A stretch of 48,464 nt of DNA from Gammaproteobacteria bacterium (GCA_029862045.1 JAOTYE010000025.1:1-48464); one strand, 5' to 3'; numbered from the stretch's first letter, positions 25,291 through 32,374 are shown. Numbers and translations are program-made. Notes: generated by a model not told the origin, from the sequence alone.

Positions 25291-25659
25291 TTATACCGGC
25301 CGGAACTCGTTGTTCGGCCCGGGCGTAACGTAAGCGATCTGACATGGCTCGAGAATGTCGACGCGATGCCACACACCTTTCGGCACGACCAGGCCATCAC
25401 CGGGATGCATCTCGATGTCCTTCTCGGGACTATCCAGAAAGACCACATTGGCTATTCCGGAAATCAGGTAGAGAATCTCATCACCATCAGGATGCATTTC
25501 GCCGCCATGCGGGGAGTTCTCGGACATTGTGGCGATTCCAAAGGTTACGCCATCGACCGGAACCGGTGGATCAGGCCTCTCTTCGGCTTTCGCAGCTTCC
25601 AGTTTACGATTAAGGCTGATTGTGTGAGTTGCAGGATTGAACGTTAGTGGGCCGGTCAT
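25291..25659 (-). CDS. Cupin-domain protein
   Basis: A 122-residue single-cupin protein with both motifs: GGEMHPDGDEILYLISGIANVVF (motif 1) and MHPGDGLVVPKGVWHRVDIL (motif 2), metal ligands His, His, Glu and His. GGAG lies upstream of the ATG. Substrate unknown. A 107-bp gap precedes it, after the CDF-type transporter. Confidence 0.9.
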   Translation of the reverse strand: MTGPLTFNPATHTISLNRKLEAAKAEERPDPPVPVDGVTFGIATMSENSPHGGEMHPDGDEILYLISGIANVVFLDSPEKDIEMHPGDGLVVPKGVWHRVDILEPCQIAYVTPGPNNEFRPV

Positions 25660-25766
25660 TTTTCCACACTCCTTTCAAGGTGTTGGCTACCGCAACTTGT
25701 GAGACGCGTACGACCAAAGGACGCATTCAAGTTACACGGCGCCAGCTTTTCAGCATAAGGTCTAAG

Positions 25767-26375
25767 CTAATTAGCATCCAGAGTCTGGCGCGAGACTTTA
25801 GCTTCGCGCAATATTTGAACGCCACCACGAACGACAACAGCGGAGATCAGCGCACCGACTACTAAGTCGGGAATCCTCGAGCCGAAGTACATGACCAATC
25901 CGCCGGCGACAATCACGCCAAGATTCGCGATTACGTCATTAGTGGAAAATATCCAGGATGCGCGCATGTGTATACCGCCTTTTCGATGTTTGGCGATGAG
26001 TATCAGGCAAGCTAGATTTGCGACGAGCGCAATTGCACCAACGACGATCATCAGCATGCTCACCGGGTCGCTACTTTGAAAGTATCGACGCGCCACTTCG
26101 AGCAGGACGCCGATGCCAAGCACAATTTGGAATACACCACTCAAGGCCGCCGCACTGGTTTGAAGCCGACGAGACTGTCCAACAGCATAAACAGCGATTC
26201 CATAGATCGATGCGTCGGCAAGCATATCGAGCGAGTCTGCCATGAGCCCGGTTGATTCGCCCCACCAGCCTGCAACTGCTTCGGCGACGAACATCAGGCC
26301 ATTTATGGCCAAAAGAGACCAAAGTGTTCTGCGTTCGAGTTCGGCAGCTTCATCCAGTTCGCAGCAATCAGGCAC
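25767..26375 (-). CDS. Cation diffusion facilitator-like transporter, short form
   Basis: A 202-residue membrane protein with six predicted helices of the CDF fold. TM2 carries STGLMADSLDMLADAS and TM5 WIFSTNDVIANLGVIV, where zinc transporters usually have HxxxD. Here TM2 has Asp-Asp (DSLDMLAD) and TM5 has Asn-Asp. The C-terminal cytoplasmic domain of ordinary CDFs is absent, as in cation transporter variants related to DmeF/CzcD. The N-terminal CC pair may bind metal. GTG start. It is the last minus-strand gene before the cassette array. Confidence 0.8.
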   Translation of the reverse strand: MPDCCELDEAAELERRTLWSLLAINGLMFVAEAVAGWWGESTGLMADSLDMLADASIYGIAVYAVGQSRRLQTSAAALSGVFQIVLGIGVLLEVARRYFQSSDPVSMLMIVVGAIALVANLACLILIAKHRKGGIHMRASWIFSTNDVIANLGVIVAGGLVMYFGSRIPDLVVGALISAVVVRGGVQILREAKVSRQTLDAN

Positions 26376-26393
26376 GTGGTGACTCCGACATTG

Positions 26394-26978
26394 TCAGGCA
26401 ACAGTCTTGTAAGGCGCGAAGCTGTAATACTTCGGGCGGGTGTCGAGACGAAGATGCAGCCAGGACACGCCGAGCCCGGCCGTGCTGAGCCATCGAGGTG
26501 TGCGGCCCAGGATCTCGTGCACGGCATGGGCCGTGGTCTTCCAAAGCGATCGGACCTGGTTTGTGGGTGCGGTCCGAAGGAAGGTCGCGAGGTGCGGATA
26601 GGCTTCAATTGGGCCAAGCGGAGTCGGGACGATCAGCAGCGCATCGCCACCCAGGTTTGGGAACGTGATGACGTCCGCGCCATGTTGGAGTGCGAATTGG
26701 GATTCGAATGGTGTTGGGTCGGACCGCAGCCTCGCGAGGGAAGCTGATTCGATTAGTACGAACTCGGCCTCATTATCGAGACGCTCTTTGGTGAGGGGCG
26801 GGAATTCCCAAAAGAACGCCTCAAAAGCGCAGCTGGCAAGCATCTCTCGATACCACCCGGCGAAGTCTGTGTCGTTCTCGAGCAGGGAGAAAAGTTCGCG
26901 GAAAGACAGCTGGGAGCGCCCCTGGAGGATTTGGAATTGCATGCCCAAAGGCACGACCTGAGAGCGCGCTTCCCACAT
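26394..26978 (-). CDS. DUF6940-type protein (cassette gene)
   Basis: A 194-residue soluble protein. The blocks FFWEFPPL, FPNLGGDALLIVP, YPHLATFLR, PRWLSTAGLGVSWLHLRLDTRPKYY and the final PY are the pattern I associate with DUF6940, whose function is unknown. The start ATG 26978 (MWEARSQ) is preferred because family members begin MW; the frame also runs into the attC upstream. The TGA stop lies inside an isolated R''-like box at 26393-26399. It is the last cassette gene in transcription order. Confidence 0.75.
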   Translation of the reverse strand: MWEARSQVVPLGMQFQILQGRSQLSFRELFSLLENDTDFAGWYREMLASCAFEAFFWEFPPLTKERLDNEAEFVLIESASLARLRSDPTPFESQFALQHGADVITFPNLGGDALLIVPTPLGPIEAYPHLATFLRTAPTNQVRSLWKTTAHAVHEILGRTPRWLSTAGLGVSWLHLRLDTRPKYYSFAPYKTVA

Positions 26979-26986
26979 TCGCTGCC

Positions 26987-27090
26987 GCCTGACGTCCAAG
27001 CTCTATCGCACAAGTATCTGGTGCGGCTACTGGGTATGCAAGACCAACGACAGAGGGGCGTAGGGGCAAGAATGCAGTGCAGCGTCAGGT
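26987..27090 (-). repeat. attC-like site 1
   Basis: 104 bp. Gene-strand boxes are ACCTGAC (R'') and GTCAGGC (R', T-to-C variant). It follows the 27096-27758 gene. The inner portion GTATCTGGTGCGG is shared with sites 2 and 8. Confidence 0.75.
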
Positions 27091-27095
27091 TTTCG

Positions 27096-27758
27096 TTAGT
27101 CGCCGGTCCAGAATTCGCGGAATTCACCGTCGTGCCAATAGTATAGGACGCTCGCCTTTTCATAGTAGATGAGATGAACGCCCGGATTACTAAGGGACAG
27201 GGTGGGGACGGGGTCGTCGTCTTCGATCGGGAAACCAATAACTTTCCCGAGCGGCTCCAGGACTACGCCGAAATAGACTCCGTCTTCATCGACGCCCATC
27301 GGAGTCAATAGTTGGTGTGAGTATTCAGTATCTACTGAGTAAACGACGACGAGGTCAATCCGGCCCTGAGTGTTTCTGAGGAACCCGGCCCAATCGATAA
27401 CTTCGTCGCCGTTAAAATCGTCTGCTACAGCCCATGGTTCCGCTTCGTTTTGCTGTTCAAAGTAGGAGCTCAGATAAGGCTCGAATCGCCCTTTAGGGAG
27501 TACGTAGTCGAGACCAGCAGAATCGAGGTAGGCCTGAACATAGGCCGGTACTGCCGGAGGCGCGGCATTGAGCTTCGAACGACGGGATCCGACCGGGCGG
27601 CTCACCGCATGGTCGCAGGTGTGAATCTCGTAGTTGAAACTGCCACCTGAATCCAAACAAGAATCGATGGCAAAGAACTCACTAAGTGGCTGCCAAGCGA
27701 GAAACAGAGCAACTGCGACGAGGGCAACTGCAGTTATTCGTTTCGCGATTCTGACCAT
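27096..27758 (-). CDS. Exported protein of unknown function (cassette gene)
   Basis: A 220-residue protein. The N-terminus (VRIAKRITAVALVAVALFLAW) is a signal peptide or anchor. The mature part has a cysteine pair (DSCLDSGGSFNYEIHTC) and a segment ADDFNGDEVIDWAGFLRNTQGRIDLVVVYS resembling FG-GAP/VCBS-like or EF-hand-like DxNxDxxxDW calcium loops. The start is ATG 27758, with GGA four bases upstream; ATG 27770 is an alternative. I recognise no named family. The stop is six bases from attC site 1. Confidence 0.65.
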   Translation of the reverse strand: MVRIAKRITAVALVAVALFLAWQPLSEFFAIDSCLDSGGSFNYEIHTCDHAVSRPVGSRRSKLNAAPPAVPAYVQAYLDSAGLDYVLPKGRFEPYLSSYFEQQNEAEPWAVADDFNGDEVIDWAGFLRNTQGRIDLVVVYSVDTEYSHQLLTPMGVDEDGVYFGVVLEPLGKVIGFPIEDDDPVPTLSLSNPGVHLIYYEKASVLYYWHDGEFREFWTGD

Positions 27759-27808
27759 GCATTCCAACATATCAGTTTTGTTTTGCCGGGTATCTGGCGC
27801 ACAGGTTG

Positions 27809-28195
27809 CTACCTGATAACAGGCGGGCGGCTATCAGCCATGAGCTTATCCAGTGTTCGCTGCGCGTGTTTCAGATTAGCAAGGTCTCGAACTTCCAGCA
27901 TTTCGCATTCGTCCCTTATCATTTGATCGATTGTTACAGGGTAGTGCCTGCAGTCGTCCGGGCGGTCGTGATAGATACGACAGATATACTTGTCTTGCTT
28001 GGGAAGTTTGCGCAGCCAGGGGCATCTGGTCATTTGCTTTCCGGTGACAGGGCTGATCCAGATTTTCCCACCGGCGACATAGTTGAAAATTCCTGGTCTG
28101 TGGGTTTCCCACCAATCTATCTCGCTGGCGGAAGCTGACAAATCGCCACCACCATAGCGCGTGCAACACTTGCCGCACTGATTACAGTCTTTCAC
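27809..28195 (-). CDS. YkgJ family cysteine-cluster protein (cassette gene)
   Basis: A 128-residue protein with the YkgJ (Zn/Fe-chelating) pattern: CNQCGKCC at 4-11, then CPW and CRIYHDRPDDCRHYP, eight likely metal-ligand cysteines. Families of this type bind iron-sulfur or zinc clusters; a cellular role is not established. The start is GTG at 28195. Only a decayed attC remnant (around 27790-27815, sharing GTATCTGGCGC with intact sites) separates it from the next cassette gene. Confidence 0.88.
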   Translation of the reverse strand: MKDCNQCGKCCTRYGGGDLSASASEIDWWETHRPGIFNYVAGGKIWISPVTGKQMTRCPWLRKLPKQDKYICRIYHDRPDDCRHYPVTIDQMIRDECEMLEVRDLANLKHAQRTLDKLMADSRPPVIR

Positions 28196-28230
28196 GGTCG
28201 CGAGTCCCCAATGATTCTCCTCAGCGCTTT

Positions 28231-28237
28231 GTCAGGC
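28231..28237 (-). repeat. Isolated attC R''-type box
   Basis: GCCTGAC on the gene strand, containing the TGA stop of the upstream membrane-protein gene. The rest of an attC is missing; the YkgJ gene starts 35 bases further on. It looks like a deletion junction between cassettes. Confidence 0.5.
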
Positions 28238-28546
28238 ATCAGGCGCCGCACGCTGATCGCCTCTCTTAGACAAAAGCTTGTGTATGAAAAACGATAATGG
28301 AGACAACAATACGAACACGAGCATTGACAGAACCGGCAACCCCAATATTATCCAAAACCCGTCCAGTGCCCCGAACCCAAAGTCCAGATTGCCACTCACA
28401 GTCGTTTCGCCAACGACAAGGGCAACGATTCCGAGGATTAACCCCAAAGAGAATGATGATGATAGAACAAACACAGAGAGTTGCTTTATGTAGCTTTTGA
28501 AGGAAATTCTGTTTCTCCCGATAAATACGGCCGGGTGCAAGTGCAA
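28232..28546 (-). CDS. Two-helix membrane protein (cassette gene)
   Basis: About 104 residues with two strong hydrophobic helices (LSVFVLSSSFSLGLILGIVALVVG and FWIILGLPVLSMLVFVLLSPLSFFI) separated by a Gly-rich loop (NLDFGFGALDG). The start is uncertain: TTG 28546 and TTG 28540 are available, both shortly after a truncated attC arm (GCCTAAC then AAGGCGTTGCA, gene strand, ending near 28541). I recognise no family. The stop is inside the R''-type box at 28231. Confidence 0.55.
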   Translation of the reverse strand: MHLHPAVFIGRNRISFKSYIKQLSVFVLSSSFSLGLILGIVALVVGETTVSGNLDFGFGALDGFWIILGLPVLSMLVFVLLSPLSFFIHKLLSKRGDQRAAPDA

Positions 28547-28568
28547 CGCCTTGTTAGGCGCCTCATTG

Positions 28569-29048
28569 TTAACCAGTCAGGTCTTTTTCAAGTTCGACAT
28601 ATAAGTTCGAGAACCCCATTGATGTGTAGAGGTTTCGCGCGGACTGGTTGCCCGCAAGCATGCCTATTCTGAGCCAGTTCACATCGCTGGCTCTCGCATA
28701 TGATTCGGCTGCCTCAAGCAGCTGTCGCCCAAGACCTCGGCCGCGAAAATCTTTCGTTACCACCAGGTCTGAAACGAGGCCGAATTCAATGCCTCCGTCC
28801 TCCAGTTCCTCACTTCTGACTTTTGCGAAGACTGTCGCGTACCCGGCAACGTCACCGTCGACCTCTGCAACCAGGATTATTCCCTGGCATTCTTTGCAGC
28901 GCTCAAGCATTTGAGGTATGTACTTGTCCACAATGTCTGCACCCGACGGCATTCTGGGATCGAACATTCGCTCGGAGTCCTGCAGCTCGATCAGGCAGTC
29001 TCGAACACGGTCCAAGTCTGAGTGTTCATCAAATTCACGAATGATCAT
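28569..29048 (-). CDS. GNAT family N-acetyltransferase (cassette gene)
   Basis: A 159-residue acetyltransferase of the GNAT fold. The central strands AGYATVFAKV ... FGLVSDLVVTKDFRGRGLGRQLLEAAESYA contain the acetyl-CoA loop RGRGLG, and the C-terminal block is LAGNQSARNLYTSMGFSNLYVELEK. The start ATG 29048 lies nine bases past the R' box of attC site 2, leaving a very short leader. Substrate unknown; GNAT enzymes are common integron cassettes. The TAA stop falls in a decayed box at 28568-28574. Confidence 0.92.
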   Translation of the reverse strand: MIIREFDEHSDLDRVRDCLIELQDSERMFDPRMPSGADIVDKYIPQMLERCKECQGIILVAEVDGDVAGYATVFAKVRSEELEDGGIEFGLVSDLVVTKDFRGRGLGRQLLEAAESYARASDVNWLRIGMLAGNQSARNLYTSMGFSNLYVELEKDLTG

Positions 29049-29057
29049 CGAGGAGAC

Positions 29058-29161
29058 GCCTAACGTCCAAATCTTATGGCGCTCAGTATCTGGCTCGGAC
29101 GTTGCGTATGCAAGGGTATTGACAGCCAGGCAGGCGGCAGGAACACAGCGCATTGTCGGTT
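29058..29161 (-). repeat. attC-like site 2
   Basis: 104 bp. Gene-strand boxes are AACCGAC (R'', degenerate) and GTTAGGC (R', canonical), with GACAATGCGCTG following R''. It follows the 29170-29547 gene. Confidence 0.8.
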
Positions 29162-29169
29162 GCCAGTGA

Positions 29170-29547
29170 CTAGAACTGATGTCCACATTGCGGGCAATGC
29201 TGCGTCGGTCGAACCGATGAGGAAACGAGTAGCGGCCAGTTTTCTTCGAACCCGGCGATTCGAATCGAATCACCAACATTGAGTTGGCCTGTATTCCTCA
29301 CCGGTACGCTGACTTTACCGAATTCGGCAAACTCCGGGCTGGTCAGGACGCCGAGATCGCCGACCTTTAGCCTATGTACCCTCATCGGTGTTGCGGTGAG
29401 TATGAGACCGGGACCTTTATATCCTGCGAATCGGCCAAGCACGAAAGTCGCAAATCGTTCATCCTCTTGAGCAATTTTGATCGAGTTGTATACGACAACG
29501 AGCAGGATCGCGGCAATCAACGAGAAAATAAGAAGAGAGTTATCCAT
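29170..29547 (-). CDS. SPFH/NfeD-like small membrane protein with CxxC tail (cassette gene)
   Basis: A 125-residue protein. One N-terminal helix (LLIFSLIAAILLVVVYNSI) is followed by ERFATFVLGRFAGYKGPGLILTATP, which resembles the start of stomatin/prohibitin (SPFH) proteins. Next is a beta-rich stretch (VGDLGVLTSPEFAEFGKVSVPVRNTGQLNVGDSIRIAGFEENWPLLV) resembling an NfeD-type OB fold. The C-terminus ends CPQCGHQF, half a zinc ribbon. The combination in so short a protein is unusual and family assignment is tentative. The gene stops nine bases before attC site 2. Confidence 0.6.
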   Translation of the reverse strand: MDNSLLIFSLIAAILLVVVYNSIKIAQEDERFATFVLGRFAGYKGPGLILTATPMRVHRLKVGDLGVLTSPEFAEFGKVSVPVRNTGQLNVGDSIRIAGFEENWPLLVSSSVRPTQHCPQCGHQF

Positions 29548-29573
29548 AGGTTCGGCAATAACTAAGTGGATTA

Positions 29574-29972
29574 TCAGGCGTCACTTGCAACGCGAGATCT
29601 TACCAGCCTCACCGTCCACGAACGCCAGGCAAAGAACAAGAAATACGCCAGGGCAAAGTAACTATACTCGAGTGGGAATGCTGCGTATAAGTCGTGATTC
29701 TGAATGTAAATTGTCCATAGATGAAGGACCACCGAAACTCCCAGGTGCGTAATGATCAGGAAATGTACAGGCTTCTCCCAACGGCCTCGATAATCAATGT
29801 GACGCGTTTGGATCGCCAGAGTCACCACTCCGACAGTACCCAAGAACACGATTAGCCAGTCGATAATAAAAGGCATTTCCTGCCACGGAAATTCGTACAC
29901 AAGCTTGAGCAATTGAGCGACAGAACCGCCGGTGTACAAAACGGCTACTGCATGAAGTCCAAACTTAGCCAT
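29574..29972 (-). CDS. Four-helix membrane protein (cassette gene)
   Basis: A 132-residue membrane protein (MAKFGLHAVAVLYTGGSVAQLLKLVYEFPW ...) with four predicted helices and no recognised family. The start is ATG 29972; a TTG two codons upstream is possible. The TGA stop lies in an R''-like box (GCCTGAT on the gene strand, 29573-29579) with no full attC behind it. A small membrane ORF ends 18 bases upstream, so the two may share one cassette. Confidence 0.65.
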   Translation of the reverse strand: MAKFGLHAVAVLYTGGSVAQLLKLVYEFPWQEMPFIIDWLIVFLGTVGVVTLAIQTRHIDYRGRWEKPVHFLIITHLGVSVVLHLWTIYIQNHDLYAAFPLEYSYFALAYFLFFAWRSWTVRLVRSRVASDA

Positions 29973-29990
29973 CGTCAATTTCCGTTCTCG

Positions 29991-30125
29991 CTATGGCGCG
30001 CCCCTGATTAACCAAAGGATTCGCGGGATGCCCGCAACGACCGAGGCAATAACAATTCCGACGGCAATTCCGGAGACTATCGACGGCCACACGAACCAGG
30101 GTGCGACCGCTGCCACCGAATACAT
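29991..30125 (-). CDS. Possible small membrane protein, 44 residues (cassette ORF)
   Basis: A short minus-strand frame encodes MYSVAAVAPWFVWPSIVSG followed by IAVGIVIASVVAGIPRILW and LIRGAP, two hydrophobic stretches ending in a basic tail, stop TAG. The frame is open further upstream with a TTG at 30146 but no good ribosome site. It occupies the space between attC site 3 and the next gene, where a cassette gene is expected. Real but unproven. Confidence 0.4.
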   Translation of the reverse strand: MYSVAAVAPWFVWPSIVSGIAVGIVIASVVAGIPRILWLIRGAP

Positions 30126-30193
30126 GAACCGAAGACTGGCGGACAAAGGTGCATCGTGCGGATGATGAAAGCTGTTGTCGATCTTTCTGTGGC

Positions 30194-30296
30194 GCCTAAC
30201 AACTGAACTTCGATGCGTTTAGCTTACGGCGCGGTTGTTGCCTGTGCAAGAACCGTGATGGAAGCAAGGCGGCAACAGAGTAGCTCCTTGTCAGGC
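30194..30296 (-). repeat. attC-like site 3
   Basis: 103 bp. Gene-strand boxes are GCCTGAC (R'') and GTTAGGC (R'). Inner complementary arms GTTGCC / GGCAAC and terminal loop CAAGAACCGTGATGG are shared with sites 4, 6 and 7. The TGA stop of the phosphatase gene is inside R''. Confidence 0.85.
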
Positions 30297-30800
30297 ACGC
30301 CCGCCGGTCAAAACGATGTCGCTGTTATCTCGTAGCCACTGAGTCTGCTCGGGCGTGTCGGGCACCTCAAGACCCCTGACTTTTCGGATCTGTGCGAATG
30401 CTCCATCTACATCGAATCCGCAATGCAGCAAAACAGCTGCCGCGACCAAGCTGGATCGACCAATGCCTGCTCGACAGTGAATAGCTGTACTCTCGCCACC
30501 AGCGCACCGATGATAGGTTTCCTTGCTTAGCTCGAATAGCGCATGCGGACTTGATGGCACACCGTGGTCGCGGATAGGAAAAGAATTGAAAGCAATATGA
30601 GCATTGGCACAATGCTTTGCCTCTTTTTCCAGGCCCAACACGTATTCTTCATGCACCTCAAGCAATGAGACTATGCGTCTAATGCCCACATTGGCTAAGG
30701 CAGCAAAATCTTCCTCAGCCCATTCATCGGCACGCGGCCGAGCCATAATCGCGACAAAACCACTGCCGATTCGCTCAACTCGGTAGAAGGCTGGCTGCAT
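30291..30800 (-). CDS. Dual-specificity-type protein phosphatase (cassette gene)
   Basis: A 169-residue cysteine phosphatase. The P-loop is HCRAGIGRSS (His108, Cys109, Arg115) and the general-acid loop is FPIRDHGVP with Asp78. The FxxYRVERIGSGFVAIMARP start and WLRDN end suggest the compact bacterial DSP/tyrosine phosphatase fold. It should dephosphorylate phosphotyrosine, phosphoserine or small phosphoesters. The ATG is about 12 bases after the R' box of site 4; the TGA stop lies inside R'' of site 3. Confidence 0.9.
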   Translation of the reverse strand: MQPAFYRVERIGSGFVAIMARPRADEWAEEDFAALANVGIRRIVSLLEVHEEYVLGLEKEAKHCANAHIAFNSFPIRDHGVPSSPHALFELSKETYHRCAGGESTAIHCRAGIGRSSLVAAAVLLHCGFDVDGAFAQIRKVRGLEVPDTPEQTQWLRDNSDIVLTGGRA

Positions 30801-30811
30801 GGATGAGGTTT

Positions 30812-30914
30812 GCCTAAGGTCTAAGCTTCGATGCGCTGAGCTTATGGCGCGATTGTTGCTGCTGCAAGAACCGTGGCGGCAGCCAAAAGGCGTAAATGCA
30901 GCGCATTATTAGCT
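30812..30914 (-). repeat. attC-like site 4
   Basis: 103 bp. Gene-strand boxes AGCTAAT (R'') and CTTAGGC (R') are both mutated at the base next to the crossover, so it may be inactive. Internal arms and loop match sites 3, 6 and 7. Confidence 0.75.
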
Positions 30915-30941
30915 GGCGTTTTCGGCAGACAATTCAGTTTG

Positions 30942-31226
30942 TCAGGAATCTGGCAAGACTTCTTTTCGCTCGCAAGTATCTATACCATTTCGAACATCAG
31001 CAACATGATCGAATTTCTTGCACGCCTTGACCCATGACTTGCAATCGGACTCGTCGTCTGCAACACAAACTGCTTTATCGCAGGTTTCACCGTCCTTATT
31101 TCTTTCAACACACCCTGTCAGTTGATCTGGTACCGAAACGTCACCGATATTCTCAAGTACATCATCCGCACCTGAGCAAGCTGACAAGGCCATCGCGGTC
31201 AATAGCAACAATATGTACCTATTCAC
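30942..31226 (-). CDS. Small cysteine-rich lipoprotein (cassette gene)
   Basis: A 94-residue lipoprotein. GTG 31226 is chosen because GGAGG lies about eight bases upstream; the frame also runs upstream into the attC. The signal MNRYILLLLTAMALSAC gives lipobox cysteine 17. The mature part has six further cysteines (CVERNKDGETCDKAVCVADDESDCKSWVKAC...C), suggesting disulfide-stabilised periplasmic structure. I recognise no family. The TGA stop lies in a GTCAGGA box (plus strand, 30941-30947), a further R''-like heptamer. Confidence 0.65.
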   Translation of the reverse strand: MNRYILLLLTAMALSACSGADDVLENIGDVSVPDQLTGCVERNKDGETCDKAVCVADDESDCKSWVKACKKFDHVADVRNGIDTCERKEVLPDS

Positions 31227-31236
31227 TTTAGTTTCC

Positions 31237-31339
31237 TCCAAACGACTGGTCGCAGTGTACATCAAGTATAGTATGACTCCATTTACTGATCGGTCAGCCG
31301 TGCCGAAAATGAAGGCATCAATGCAGCGCATTATTGGGA
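31237..31339 (-). repeat. attC-like site 5, diverged
   Basis: Exactly 103 bp between heptamers TCCAAAC and ATTGGGA (plus strand), with GGCATCAATGCAGCGCATT preserved next to the latter as in sites 7 and 8. Both boxes have drifted. The R' end (GTTTGGAGG on the gene strand) doubles as the ribosome site of the 31226 lipoprotein gene. Confidence 0.6.
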
Positions 31340-31343
31340 TCCT

Positions 31344-31871
31344 TTACCCCCAAGTTCCGGCTTTCGATGCGGGATCGACATATCGATCACGCACGGTTGA
31401 AATCAGTTCTCTTTGCTCTGCACTTGGCATTTCGCTCGATGAAACCACGTTTGTCATCATTGTAACGAGAGACTCCGCCTGATCAGGCGAAAAAAGATCG
31501 TTATTCCGGCCTAGAAGGCCGTCGAGCTGCGTCCGCATAACCTGCGGTTGGCCAAGCAAATGCGTCGACGATCCTAGCAACTGTGAAGATTCCCGATCGC
31601 TGAGGGAAAAGCTAGAGGAGAACTCGGAAAGAATCGTGCTCTTTTGTTCCGACGTAATATCGCCTTCCAACTTTGCAATGGCGACGACGAAAAGGGCAGC
31701 AACCTCCATTGGATCTTCTATGGCGTAGATCGGATCACCTTCATACTTCTTCGCCCAAGCACGCCTTCGACGCCAATAAAACGGATTAAAACCGCCCAAA
31801 TCGATTCCCATACGATCGAGCAAATACAAGATTGTAATTATGGATGTTAGGAGCCCAATAACTATGTGCAT
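31344..31871 (-). CDS. Membrane-anchored TerB-like helical protein (cassette gene)
   Basis: A 175-residue protein. One N-terminal helix (IVIGLLTSIITILYLL) and a basic patch (RRRRAWAKKY) precede a helical domain. The domain has acidic helices and the phrases VAALFVVAIAKLEGDITSEQKSTIL ... FSPDQAESLVTMMTNVVSSSEMPSAEQRELISTV, reminiscent of TerB/DjlA-N domains. GGAGGAA precedes the ATG. The similarity is by pattern only; no function is assigned. Confidence 0.65.
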   Translation of the reverse strand: MHIVIGLLTSIITILYLLDRMGIDLGGFNPFYWRRRRAWAKKYEGDPIYAIEDPMEVAALFVVAIAKLEGDITSEQKSTILSEFSSSFSLSDRESSQLLGSSTHLLGQPQVMRTQLDGLLGRNNDLFSPDQAESLVTMMTNVVSSSEMPSAEQRELISTVRDRYVDPASKAGTWG

Positions 31872-31889
31872 CCAATTCCTCCCGGAGGA

Positions 31890-31992
31890 GCCTAACGTCT
31901 AAGCTCTAATACGCTGAGCTTACGGCGCGGCTGTTGCCGCTGCAAGAACAGTGACGGAAGCCGGACGGCAACAATGCAACGCATTGTCAGGC
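31890..31992 (-). repeat. attC-like site 6
   Basis: 103 bp. Gene-strand boxes are GCCTGAC (R'') and GTTAGGC (R'). Next to R'' is AATGCGTTG, as in classical attC L'' arms. Inner arms GTTGCCG / CGGCAAC pair perfectly. Confidence 0.85.
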
Positions 31993-32016
31993 GCCACAGT
32001 ACGATTAAGGCGATTG

Positions 32017-32250
32017 TTATCGGTTGTCGCGCCGATGGGATTGAATAGCAGCAAGCGCCGCTTGCTCACGAGAGAGGCCATTATTCCTCCGCTGTTCCAG
32101 CGCGATCAACCGATCAACTTGAGACTTGTCGCCCATGCACCGTTGCAGAAGATCACGTTCTGCCGATTTGTTCTCGCCTCGTGTCGCTCTAATTAGCAAG
32201 TAGAGGATCAGAACAACGATAGCAACAACGAACACGTAAGATCCGAACAT
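32017..32250 (-). CDS. Small membrane-anchored protein (cassette gene)
   Basis: A 77-residue protein with an N-terminal helix (FVVAIVVLILYLLI), a basic turn and a soluble helical part (ERDLLQRCMGDKSQVDRLIALEQRRNNGLSREQAALAAIQSHRRD). Short proteins with this xRLIAxEQxRxxGLSREQA pattern are widespread in gammaproteobacteria as uncharacterised membrane proteins. CGGAG lies upstream of the ATG, which is 22 bases past the R' box of site 7. Confidence 0.65.
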   Translation of the reverse strand: MFGSYVFVVAIVVLILYLLIRATRGENKSAERDLLQRCMGDKSQVDRLIALEQRRNNGLSREQAALAAIQSHRRDNR

Positions 32251-32271
32251 TTAGTTAAAGTCTCCGGTGGC

Positions 32272-32374
32272 GCCTAACGTCTAAGTTTTGATGCGCTGAG
32301 CTTACGGCGCGGTAGTTGCCGCTGCAAGAACCGTGACGAAAGCCGAGAGGCATCAATGTAGTGCATTGTCAGGT
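32272..32374 (-). repeat. attC-like site 7
   Basis: 103 bp. Gene-strand boxes are ACCTGAC (R'') and GTTAGGC (R'). The TGA of the 32369 gene is inside R''. Highly similar to sites 3 and 6 on the R' side (GCCTAACGTCTAAG on the plus strand). Confidence 0.85.

Noticed and set aside
25660..25800. attC-like text AAGGTCTAAGCT near the end of the CDF gene
   Set aside because: A 12-base match to site 4, but no paired heptamers or 103-bp spacing were found. It could be a very old remnant but does not support extending the array.
28133..28237. A possible attC inside the YkgJ gene pairing AGCTGAC with the box at 28231
   Set aside because: The spacing is close to 103 bp, but the site would cover the conserved N-terminal cysteine cluster and inner arms do not pair.
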